Below, in pieces: positions 33,237 to 43,535 of a stretch of 64,000 bases of DNA. Made by a program: the position numbers and the translations under genes. The stretch is from Pohlia nutans (taxonomy: Eukaryota > Streptophyta > Bryopsida > Bryales > Mniaceae): the NCBI GenBank assembly GCA_022496805.1, contig CM040103.1, forward strand, positions 8,574,001-8,638,000, read 5' to 3'. Each line of letters starts with the position of its first letter. The first letter of the stretch is position 1. The notes below the pieces were generated by a model. It searched no databases and was not told the origin of the DNA. It saw nothing but the letters and a program-made list of their open reading frames with translations.

Positions 33237-34822
33237 CAATGTAATGATAGAATAGTCAAAAGAATGACTATTCACTTGCATATTATTAGAACAATAATAT
33301 TGGTTATATTATGGAGTGTCATTGTATGGAGGGTATATTGTCTAGAAAATGTCAAGGAAAGGTGAGGGATGACACGTGTCTTCAAGACGTTTAAATAGAT
33401 CTTCTTAAAAACTAATAAATAACACTTTTGTTGGTGTATTTATCGGCCTTTTATTTTATTTTTAGGAATGATATTTCTCTACAATACATGTGATTTCAAC
33501 ACTTATAGGAGAAATAGACATAGAGGGTACTAGATTGTGTTGGTGGAAAGACTTTTTTGTCAATAATATATAATAGTTGTCTTAAAGTTCTTTTCATAAG
33601 ATTGTGGGGCAGGCTTTGGTAGGAAGAATGCTTTGTTGTTCATCCCAAATGGTGCCATACTAGTGTCTTATAAGTTAAACAACCCTTCAATTTCTTACAA
33701 CTTTCTTACAATATAGATCCAAGCCAGTTGTCTCTGTGTGATGACACTTGCAAGACTATCAACTTAAAGAGTTTCTATCAACAAGTTGTTTTATCTTTTC
33801 AACAATTTATGGTGGCAAACTCTTCACTGTTATGCCCAAATCGCTTCATTTTGGGTACCGTGTAAACAACTAATTAAGTAAAATACAATGATTTTTAATA
33901 GCTGAGAAAATAACAAAACCTTCATTAACTTGATGAAAACACTCAACTACTATAGATTTTTAGAGTATGGTAGTAACTGTTATCCTTGGTGGTTTTTATT
34001 GTTGCATGAATAGAACTTACTATTTATCACATTTTCATTTTTAACAATTTTTTTAAATGTATATCATGGTTACATACATTTTTCATTCATTTAGGTTTTC
34101 TTAATTCTTGTGCTAGTTGGCTACAATTTGTATGTATGAATATTCAAATTAGATTAATATCATTTTTTTTAAATGACATAAAAAATTACTGTCAATAATT
34201 GTGGTCTTTTAGTTCAAAAAATCAAGCTTTATAAATAATTTTTTTAATTAGGTAAAATATCATCATAATTTTTTACCATCCTAAGTAAAAAAAAATTGCC
34301 TATAAGAATTCAAGTAAAAAAAAGTTATCTATTTATTTATTATTGATTTTCAATGAAAATTCTTTGAAATTTAATTTTAAAATATTGGTTATGAATATAG
34401 AAAATCCAATCAAACATATGTAATTTACACATTAATATCTACAACTTTGAATTACATTACAACTTCATATTTGCAAGTTATCAAAGCATTTATGAATACA
34501 TTTACAAAATGCATGCATAATTGATTTTCAAGGGTTAATGTAAAGTGGGCCTTAAAACATCCTTAATACAACCCTCCAAACCATTTGACGCCCAATATTT
34601 TGAATTAAAAGCATTTTTGAATAGGGTAGGGGGCAAGTAGACACGCACATTTGAAGAGTTCTTCAAACCACCCTTTAACACTATATTTATGTGTGAGATT
34701 GGCACATAAATCCTTTTCACCTCTAACAAATAAGCTTGTCGTTCAGTTGCACATTGACCAAAGGTTTTCTAAGACGTATCTTGGTACATTGCTCCTCATT
34801 TCAAGAGGCCACATGGTACTAA
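33237..34822. other. intergenic, AT-rich
   Basis: No gene, TIR element or array recognised. 34735-34822 is paralogous to 36380-36470 (CCTTTTCACCTCT, GCTCC, CACATGGTACTAA); the latter lacks the element at 34823 and marks its empty site. Confidence 0.5.
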
Positions 34823-36346
34823 CATCAGGAATTTCGGACCCCACTGATTCTGCACTGATTCAGTGCGATTTCCGATATTTCAAGGGTTCGTACGATTTTC
34901 GCACTGATTCCGCATCGTTGCGTCATTCATCGCAACTACACTGATATGACACGATGTTCGTACAAGCGGACATAGTACTGATTCGACACGATTGATACAT
35001 CCATTGAAAACGTATGAATTCAGCACTCTTTATAGTCGTCAAATGTCGTGTTTTAATCGTCTTTAAAACTACACTGATTCAGTGTGTTTTTCGTGCGACA
35101 TCATCTTTTCCATATCTAGATTTTCTTTTCTTTTTATAACTAAATTTGATCAAAATAGTATTATTAGAAAATATAAAATAAAATAAAATATTAAAAAATA
35201 TAAAATAATTACTTTCCTCGCTACTCACTTCAACTACACGGAAATTGCCCGCACATGCGGTGGGGCCCACCATAGCTTCCCAAGCTCTATCGCCAACGGT
35301 GGGATTTGAACTCTCAACCTCCTGGTTGCTAATCAAGTTCCAAACCACCAAACCACCTCAAACTCTTCATGCATACAATGGAACTCTTTTGGTAATTATC
35401 AAACTTTTTTTTTCAGCGGACTTTGAATGTTTTTAACTATGTGAAAAAAATGTTTTTTCCAATTTTTTTTTTTGCACTAGATTATGCAAGACGTTTTCTA
35501 TATCTAGGATTTTTTTCATATTTTTTTGAATTTTTTAATTTTTTGCCAAAATCGTGATGGCAGATCATGGCTGTGAGCTGTTTTTTTTTTCAGCGGACTT
35601 TGAATGTTTTTAACTATGTGACCAAAACTTTTTTTCCAATTTTTTTTTCACTAGATTATGCAGGACTTTTTCTATATCTAGGATTTTTTTCATAATATTT
35701 TGAATTTTTTTATTTTTTGCCAAAATCGTGGTGGTTGTGAGCTATTTTTTTTTGCTCCTATGATGAAAAGTACAATGATAACCAATAACACCAAATTTTA
35801 ATTCTAAAAATATAAAATATTATTTCTTTGAAATTTTAATGTGTATTGCATCTAAACTCTATAAATGTAGATCTAAAAATGTTTTGGGAAATTAAACCGG
35901 AAGTATAATTTAAAGAAGATTCTTGGAATATTCCAAAATATTCCAAAATATTCCAAAAAATATATTAAAATATTGTACACGGATGTCCTACGAAAATAAT
36001 TTGCATTATAATAGATACTGAAATTGCACGAATATAATGAATGGCATTAATATGATACGTATACGATACTGAATTCGCATTAACTAAAACCGCACGTTAT
36101 CCGTGTCTTATCAGCCATGTGATGTAAATACACGATTAACGCACGGATTCCGTCAAGCACGACTTTCGTGCGGAAACAACACTTTTTTGATAATCATTGA
36201 AAAGACACTGCATCGACACTCTAGTAATGCATGTCACTTCCGTACCGTAACGACACTTCTAAATGCACGTATGACGTGCAGAATCAGTGTTTAACGATAA
36301 ACGCACTGAATCAGTGCAGAATCAGTGGGGTTGGAAATTCCTGATG
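34823..36346. mobile_element. long-TIR DNA element 1 (1.5 kb)
   Basis: Terminal inverted repeats of about 45 bp start CATCAGGAATTTC and run through CCCCACTGATTC. Subterminal sequence is unusually CpG-rich, with repeated CGCAC/GTGCG and GCACTGATTCAGTGC palindromes, likely transposase-binding sites. Inside are a minus-strand tRNA-derived SINE (about 35213-35380) and two copies of a 177-bp tandem repeat beginning CAGCGGACTTTGAATG (35414, 35591). No transposase. The sequence at about 36459-36480 resembles the empty site (GGTACTAAACGCTAGCGC) and suggests a 2-bp AA target. Superfamily not assigned. Confidence 0.88.
35213..35380 (-). mobile_element. tRNA-derived SINE inside long-TIR element 1
   Basis: The minus strand has a B-box-like GAGTTCAAATCCC (35301-35313), and about 35-40 bases upstream a D-arm-like GGTGGTTTGGAAC, the layout of a pol III internal promoter. 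It is followed by a conserved non-tRNA body shared with element 2 (ATAGAGCTTGG, GGTGGGCCC, AATTTCCGTGTAG). It is too degenerate for a working tRNA. Confidence 0.65.
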
Positions 36347-36684
36347 AAACCCTAGCGCAGGTATGTTTCCTTACTCCCACAAAAATCCTTTTCACCTCTG
36401 AGAAATGATATTTTCACCTTTGATCAAAGGATTTTGCTACATCGCTCCTAGTCACATGGTACTAAACGCTAGCGCCTATTTTCGAGATCCTTAAACCCTA
36501 ATTTAGACCATGGAGGTGTTAGAGAGTATTTAATTGAAGCAAAGAAGGTGGAGGGAGGTGAAGCAAGAACGGTGGTCCTCCTTCAAGATCTCGCGGCACC
36601 CACGATGGTTCTCCTGCCAGGAATGACGAGTGAAGAAGCCTGACATGCCATTAACGCCATTCCATTTCTGATGCCCAATTCCAA

Positions 36685-38713
36685 CATCAGGAATTTCGGA
36701 CCCCACTAATTCCGCACGATTTCAGTGCGATTTCTGATATTTCAAAGGTTCGTACAGTTTTTGCACTGATTCCGCATCGTTGCGTCATTCATCGCAACTA
36801 CACTGATATGACACGATGTTTGTACAAGCGGATATAGTACTGATTCGACACGATTGATACATCTATTGAAAACGTATGAATTCAACACTCTTTATAGTCG
36901 TCAAATGTCGTGTTTTAATCGTCTTTAAAACTACACTGATTCAGTGCGTTTTTCGTGCGACATCATCTTTTCCATATCTAGATTTTATTTTATTTTTATA
37001 TCTAAATTTGATCAAAATAATATTATTAAAAAATATTAAATAAAATATTAATAAAATATTAAATAATTATTTTCCTCGCTACCCACTTTAACTACACGGA
37101 AATTACCCGAAGTCACTAAATCCCCCGGTGGTCTTGAATGAATGGGGACAAAAGTGCTCCCTATTTTTGTCCTTGTCAGGGTCCACCTTAAAAAACAACA
37201 GCCTCCTCCAATGGTTTTTTATTCCCAACTAGGTGTCCCTCGGGTAATTTGCGGCCGTAGGCCCCAATTTTGCAAAAAAATTTGCCAAAAAAAGGGGTCT
37301 CGGTGCCCAAAATAGAAATTTCAAAAAAGGGGAGGGCCATGAACAGTGTCTCGCAGGGGTCTCGCATTCAAGACCACCGGGGAATATAGGAACGGGGGAA
37401 ATTACCCGAACCCACGGTAGGGCCCACCAAGGCTTTCCAAGCTCTATCGCCGACGGCGGGATTCGAACTTGCGACCTCCCGATTGTCAACCTAGCTCCAA
37501 ACCACTAAATCACCACAAACTCTCGATGCATAGAATGGAACTTTTTTGGTAATTATAAAAGAATGAAACCATTGGCAATTTTTTGCCATGTGTATATAAT
37601 TCTTTTTTCAAATTTATTTTTTGCGCTACAACGTGCAAGGCTTTTCCTACATCTACAAAAAAATTCAGAATATTTTGAGTTTTTTTTTTTTTTGGCCAAA
37701 ATTGTGATGGCAGATCATGGCTGTGAGCTGTTTTTTTTTTCAGCGGACTTTGAATGTTTTTAACTATGTGAAAAAAACGTTTTTTCCAATTTTTTTTGCA
37801 CTAGATTATGCAGGACTTTTTCTACATATAGGATTTTTTTCATAATTTTTTGATTTTTTAAATTTTTTGCCAAAATCGTGATGGCAGATCATGGCTTTGA
37901 GCTGTTTTTTTTTTTTTTTTCAGCGGACTTTGAATGTTTTTAACTATGTGACCAAAACTTTTTTTCCAATTTTTTTTCACTAGATTATGCAGGACTTTTT
38001 CTATATGTAGGATTTTTTCATATTATTTTGAATTTTTTTATTTTTTGCCAAAATCGTGGTGGTTGAGAGCTATTTTTTTTTGCTCCCATGATGAAAAGTA
38101 CAATGATAACCAATAATACCAAATTTGAATTCTAAAAATATAAAATGTTATTTCTTTGAAATTTTAATGTGTATTGCTTCTAAACTCTATAAATGTAGAT
38201 CTAAAAATGTTTTGGGAAATTAAACCGTAAGTATAATTTAAAGAAGATTCTTGGAATATTCCAACATATTCCAAAATAATATAAAATATTTTGAAGATTC
38301 CAAAAAATTCCAAAAAATTCCAAAAAATATATTAAAATATTGTACACGGATGTCGTACGAAAATAATTTGCATTATAATAGATACTGAAATCGCACGAAT
38401 ATAGTAAAAGGCATTAATATGATACGTATACGATACTGAATCCGCATTAACTAAAACCGCACGTTATCTGTGTCTTATTAGCCATGTAATGTAGATACAC
38501 GATTAACGCACGGATTCCGTCAAGCACGACTTTTGTGCGGAAACAACACTTTTGTCATAATCATTGAAAAGACACTGCATCGACATCTTAGTAATGCATG
38601 TCACTTCCGTACGATAACGACACTTCTAAATGCACGTATGACGTGCGGAATCAGTGTTCAACGGTAAACGCACTGAAATCGTGCAGAATCAGTGGGGTCT
38701 GAAATTCCTGATG
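36685..38713. mobile_element. long-TIR DNA element 2 (2.0 kb)
   Basis: Same family as 34823-36346 and same orientation, 338 bp away. It has the same CATCAGGAATTTC termini and CpG-rich subterminal zones. It is longer because of a nested insertion at about 37111-37405 and an extra partial unit of the internal tandem repeat (CAGCGGACTTTGAATG at 37741 and 37921, period 180, plus a partial unit before). Between the two elements lies a short stretch containing a partial duplicate of the left flank of element 1. No coding capacity. Confidence 0.88.
37075..37540 (-). mobile_element. tRNA-derived SINE inside element 2, split by an insertion
   Basis: The minus strand shows AAGTTCGAATCCCGCC (canonical B box) near 37450-37470 and a D-arm-like GATTTAGTGGTTTGGAGC near 37495-37515. 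The body is split by about 295 bp (37111-37405) carrying an inverted pair CCCCGGTGGTCTTGAATG / CATTCAAGACCACCGGGG. A 14-base repeat GGAAATTACCCGAA flanks the insert, suggesting a target duplication of at least 9 bp. Confidence 0.65.
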
Positions 38714-40202
38714 ATAATTTGAAGGTTTGTAAACTTTAGCGGTGGAAATGGAAATGGAATGGAAAAGGTTGTGTAGGCCCTGATCAATTCAGAAGGAAGA
38801 AGATCGCCACAAACCTGCTTACGGAAGAAGACGCCACCAGAGGAAAGAACTACAACAAAACACTACATAGTGCCCTAGGGCTCCGCCAAAACACTGCCAC
38901 AAGTAAATCTACAATTAATGACCTAAAACTCGAAACACTAATTTTTGCCAGCGTATGGTGGGTCCTACAATGTGCATGGTGATTTTACTGAAACACTGCG
39001 AAACACTAGTGTGGTTGAATTGCAGTGTTTTTGAACAGTTATGGACTGCCGGCGGGATCTGGCCCTCTGTCAGATTGGCGTTGAAAATAGAAACGCATTA
39101 ATGAACTACATAAGATGTAGAAAACGCCATAACCGACGTGTATTATAAACCATCAATATATTCATTGAAAACTTTGAATTCTACATCAATACTAGATTTG
39201 CGTGAAGTGTTGATTTGTAGACCATCCACTAAATATTTTAAATAAGTGAGAGTTGTGATTGGTTCATTAAATAAGATATATACCGTGCACATATAAAGAG
39301 TATGATTGGGTCGCTTTGAAGTACTTGAAGGCTCCTTTGAAGGGTGCTTTCAAGGGTCTACACTGAGGATGCCCTTGTGGCTCCCCAAACCCTAAATGGC
39401 CGCACAAGGCTCTCAACTGACAATAACGTTGCGGTGAGTGTTCTCCGCACTCTGCATCAAGCATTCAAGCCATCGCCATTGCCGGTTTACCGACACACAC
39501 AGGTGGGCCAAACAATCTTCTTCTTATCTAAGTAGATGCTTTGAGTTTCATCACACAAGTATGGCTCAATGAAGGCTCAGTTGATGCCGTAGTACTTACG
39601 ACATTTCCAACATTGGCTTAAGGATTAGAAATTCGAGATTTCCAAGGAAGCGCATTAGGATTAGTAGTTCCTAATCTCAAGGAGGGCGCCAGGTTAGTAG
39701 CTCGAAACTCCAATGAGGGCATTAGGATTCGTGTTTTTGAAGGAGGGGATTAGGGTTTAAGGTTGCATGTTTAATGAGATCTGTAAAGTAAAGGTTTCGA
39801 TCCTGTCTTGGTTTCTTGCTTTGGAAATTTGGTGGAGCTGCCGGCAATAGAACAAGCGCTCGCAAGAGAACAATCAGTGTGTTTAGACATCGAAAAGTGA
39901 AGCTAAGATGCAGTGGTAGTTTGAAGGAGAGGATTAGGGTTTAGGGTCGTGTGTGTAATGAGGCGGTGTTCTCGTCGTCTAAGAACTTTAGAACAACTGA
40001 TTTAGGTTTGGATCCTGTCTTGGTTCGGGATTTCAGTTTCTGTTGAAGTTGCTGGCAATAGAACAGAGAGTAAGAGAACAATCAGACATCGAAAACTATA
40101 GCTCGATGCAGTAGAGGTTAGGTTTTAGCCACAACTTTCGATCTTCTCGAGCAGAGAAGAAGCGCTTACGGCACTTTCTGTTTCATTCCAGGGACGAAAG
40201 CG
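38714..40202. repeat. 5' flank of the GCIP gene with a 183-bp duplication
   Basis: About 39739-39920 and 39921-40125 are two diverged copies sharing GATTAGGGTTT, GATCCTGTCTTGGTT, GGCAATAGAACA, GAGAACAATCAG and ACATCGAAAA. They lie 80-460 bp upstream of the start codon and may be duplicated promoter/5' UTR. At 39390-39460 an ATG after an AAACCCTAA telo-box reads MAAQGSQLTITL up to a GTGAGT donor, but no following exon was found. Confidence 0.55.
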
Positions 40203-42415
40203 ATGGGGAAGTCGCAGAAGGGACGAGTGGCCAACCTGTCCCGAACGCTGCAACGAGTGACGACAACCCTAAATGAGTCCTTGGAGCTTTTGGAGTCGCC
40301 CGCCCCGCCTGGCAGCGAGAAAGGCGACTGGGCGGAAGTGAAGAAATCGGCCGATCTCGTTTCAAAGCACTCGACCACCATCGGACTCCTCTGGACGCAA
40401 TCGGTCTTGAAGGTGGACGAGGCGGAGGAAGCCATGAAAACGCTCTCCAACAGTTTGCACGGCCTGGTTCTTCTCTGCCATAGCTTCACGGTGGGCGCAG
40501 GTCAGTGGATTTTTTTTTTGCCAATTTAAGCCAAATTGCTAGTCCCTCCGTGCCAAAGTTATTGTCCAACTTGTTTGCTTGGTATTTCTTTGAGCCAATT
40601 TCATTGATCATATTGTAAGAAACATGATTGAAAAAGGTTCCAAATTATGTCACTAGAATGATTGAAGAACATTGCATGTGTTCATTGTAACCTAAATAAA
40701 ATTAGCCACAAGGAAGTATTTTTTTGACCTACTTAAAAAAGCACTTTCAAACATGACTTCCAAACATGACAATAACTTTGGGACGGAGGGAGTACATAAA
40801 ATTTGGGATGGCTAAATGATGCTCCTTCCATTTCAGATTAAGAGTCCACTTTCAACGTATGTGTTTTTTTTCCAAAACAAAGTCGTCTTAGTACTCAAAA
40901 ATGGTGTATCTTTAATATGTAGATTTTGTGTCACTCTCATTGTCCACCTCGTTTGAATTGGATAGAGCTCACGTTTGAAGCATAAAAAATAGGACAAAAA
41001 CTAGGAAAAAAAACATTGCTAAAAACTAGGACTCTTATTTTGAAATGGAGGGAGCACAAAGGATTACATAAGAAGAAGGAATAATACCCAGATTTCCTAC
41101 ATGGAGTCAAGATGTGTGGCCTCCTTAAACCTAGGTATCATCCAGGTATTGCCTAAGTAGCACCTAGGTAGCACATGCGTATTACCTTGATATTACCTAT
41201 ATATTAACCCTTAGACCCCTTGCTCATTAAAATCAAGTTGACGTGAATTTTTAACTTCACTTTTGATCTTAAACCCATAAGAGGTTTGAAATCATACCAA
41301 ATACAATGAAATATTGTTGTATATTACTGGTCAGAAAGGGCTCTCTGCACCTGTAAGGGTTAATATGAAAGAGCATTAGATTGCTCTCCGAGCCATGGAG
41401 AAGTAGAAAAAAATGCTAAATTGTCTCCTGAAAAAACAAAATCACTGGCGCAGGTCCAACGCTGGCGTCCACCATTCGGAACGCGGTGAAAGGTGTGCAC
41501 AGTGCAGGCCTGGGTTTGTTGACGAGCGCAGTCTCTTTCTCCGTGAAGGGGTCCTCGAAGGAGGAGCGTGAAGGCGCCTTGCCTGCTCTTGTAGGTTGTG
41601 TCTGGGAGTCTTGCAATGTGATGAAGAAAACGCCATTCACAAACCGAGCTGCCATTGGACGCAGCTTGGCTCAAGTTGCCACCTCTGTGAAAGACGTGTT
41701 ACGCGAAATTGGCGAAATGCGAAAGGAAGGAGACGACGACGGTTGTGGCTGTGGACATGCTCATGAAGCCCCTTCTGGCAGCCATAGCCACAGCTCGCAC
41801 AATCACAGCCATAGCCACAATCACAGCCATAGCCATGGCCACGATGGACCCTGTGGGCACGATCACGGGCATGATCATGGACACAATCACAGCCACAATC
41901 ACAGCCATGGCCACGACGGACACGATCACAGCCATGGTCATGGAGCTTGTGGGCACAATCATTCAGGCCACGAGGACGAGCACGATGACGGCGCGTGCTC
42001 ATCAATTGAGAGCTTGGAATTCAACGACGAGCTTTCGCAAGAAGAGATGGAAGTGGCAGATGCAACAAAAGGCGTGGTGAATTCGGTCCTTGCCTTTGTG
42101 AAGGAGCTCCTGTACGTTGCAGCTGATCCTCAACAAGGTAACGACGAGTCTGCTACTCTGTATTTGGAGAAAGTGTTGCAACAATGTAAAACGTTGCAAG
42201 TGGAAGTGGACGAGTTCGGGGCGTCTCTGTACCCTCCTCAGGAGATTAATCAGCTGCGTGATAGAGGTACCAAAACTGAAACTCTTGTGGGCGGAATCAC
42301 TGAGGAAGTGAAGGCTGCCAGAGGCTCAGTGCCGGATGGCCTTGAAGTGGCCTCCGAAGGTGTGAAAACTGCTTTGGCAGAGTTGAAACAGTGCCTTGGG
42401 GGATTGTCATCGTGA
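40203..42415 (+). CDS. cyclin-D1-binding protein 1 (GCIP) homologue with a His-rich insert
   Basis: Two exons (40203-40500 and 41454-42415; GT-AG intron, phase 1) encode 419 residues. Family landmarks of plant CCNDBP1/GCIP-type proteins are visible: WAEVKKSADLVSKHSTTIG and the VGAGPT turn across the splice junction, MKKTPFTNRAAIGRSLAQVA near 156-175, SVKDVLREI, FNDELSQEEMEVADATKGV and DEFGASLYPPQEINQLRD. GCIP proteins are helical, bind cyclin D and helix-loop-helix partners in animals, and act in nucleus and cytoplasm; the plant role is unclear. The odd feature is residues about 199-280, an insert with roughly 30 His (HSH, HGHDHGH) plus several Cys pairs, like metal-binding loops of ZIP transporters or metallochaperones. 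It falls exactly where the family has a variable acidic linker. The intron holds two Stowaway-like MITEs and one TTAA MITE. Confidence 0.87.
40542..40792. mobile_element. Stowaway MITE in GCIP intron
   Basis: 251 bp with 25-base TIRs (CTCCCTCCGTCCCAAAGTTA at the right end, two mismatches at the left) and TA at 40540-40541 and 40793-40794. This is the textbook Stowaway signature. Confidence 0.93.
40822..41054. mobile_element. Stowaway-like MITE in GCIP intron
   Basis: Inverted termini CTCCTTCCATTTCAGATTAA / CTCCCTCCATTTCAAAATAA continue to AGAGTCC. Flanking dinucleotides are TG and CA, so the TA target has mutated or the boundary is off by one. Confidence 0.8.
41062..41203 (-). repeat. dispersed repeat, inverted partner of 53835-54030
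   Basis: Reverse complement of the sequence at 53835-54030 (TTAATATATAGGTAATAT, GTGCTACTTAGGCAATACCT, ACATCTTGACTCC). It holds about one copy of a 22-bp unit that is expanded to four in the partner. Confidence 0.8.
41208..41359. mobile_element. TTAA-type MITE (152 bp) in GCIP intron
   Basis: Between TTAA 41204-41207 and TTAA 41360-41363, with termini CCCTTAGACCCC and CACCTGTAAGGG. It contains the uninserted TTAA (41269-41272) that matches the nested insertion site at 25914-26146. Confidence 0.85.
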
Positions 42416-43535
42416 TATAAAACTTAATGTAAGTGGTCTATGACTACCCTGTTCACACCCAATTGGTGGGAAGTTTGCCCTATTCACACTTGCATTATCA
42501 GGATGAGATTGGAGCAAGTGTGTTTCTGACTCTTGTTGTTGCACCGTGACTGATGGAATGCTGTAATGCTGTTGTTATAACTTGGGTTTATGAGTATAGC
42601 GCCTCTTTGTGCTTCCCATTCATATCACACCACGGAACTGTGAGATTGGAATTCTATTGTTGCACCAGTCGCAGGGAATTGAGCACTTGAAACTAGATTG
42701 TCATGTGATGTACATGCCTGATTCTGTTGAAAGAAAAGAAATGAAAACAGGGACAAGAAAACAAAGGTTCTCCGAAGTAGCATGACAGGGTTTCTGCTCT
42801 TGCAAGAGACTGCTGGAACGGAGACTACTAGTTAATATGGACAGGCCGCCTTGAAGGATGTAAACGTCACGTTTCGCCTCTGCATTTGAATTTGTTGCCA
42901 ACACAATTTGTTTCACTTTAACAGTGTGCTTTCATAGGGAGATCACTTTGGGTACAAGATTCACAGTCACTCTATTGAGATCAAATTCTCTCAATGTATG
43001 ATGATTTCATATGCAAAATAGGTTGTAGTTCACTATTGTAAGGACAGAAGTTTTTTATTTCTATTCAAAGATGAATGGTCACAGTCATTTAGCCAATTTA
43101 AGACTAACCGAGTATATTGGAAGCGATGAGTTGCTCAGTGCAGGAGATGCTAACGGTTTTAGTATCCTATATCTCCTCTATGATTGTGGTCCTGTGAGAT
43201 GGAGAGTTTGCCAATTCATTGTTTAGGGTTTACTAGAACGTTATAGTCGGTGTTCCGAGGACTGGATATTTGTGTTTGATTTTCTACCCTTCGGGTGTGA
43301 AAATAATAACGTTTCTGAAAGGAGCTGCGAACACCTTCTACTGCAAGGAAGAATCAAGGTATCCAATTCTTTGACATCTTCTTTTCTTTGGCCCTGAAAC
43401 TGTTATACAAAAGAGTGTCTATGAAACTCTTATAATGAATTTTTTTGATTGTGGCATGTGTTGACCTCCAGAAATGGACGATAGATGGGGTGAAACCCTA
43501 ACCCCTGCATCGATTTCACAAGTCTAGAACACACA
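42416..43535. other. intergenic between GCIP and vasohibin-like genes
   Basis: Holds the 3' UTR of the first gene and the promoter of the second, both on the plus strand. No TIR element, array or further gene was recognised. Confidence 0.5.

Noticed and set aside
35213..35380. Functional tRNA gene
   Set aside because: Only box-like A and B elements are present; no acceptor stem or proper anticodon arm, and the same unit is repeated in a transposon.
39344..39535. Short open frame with telo-box, ATG and GTGAGT donor as a gene
   Set aside because: No second exon or family match; noted only as a weak possibility in the flank of the GCIP gene.
41637..42080. Long open frames on both strands across the His-rich segment
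   Set aside because: They are shadows of the CAC/CAT-rich codon repeat; only the GCIP frame continues the family on both sides.
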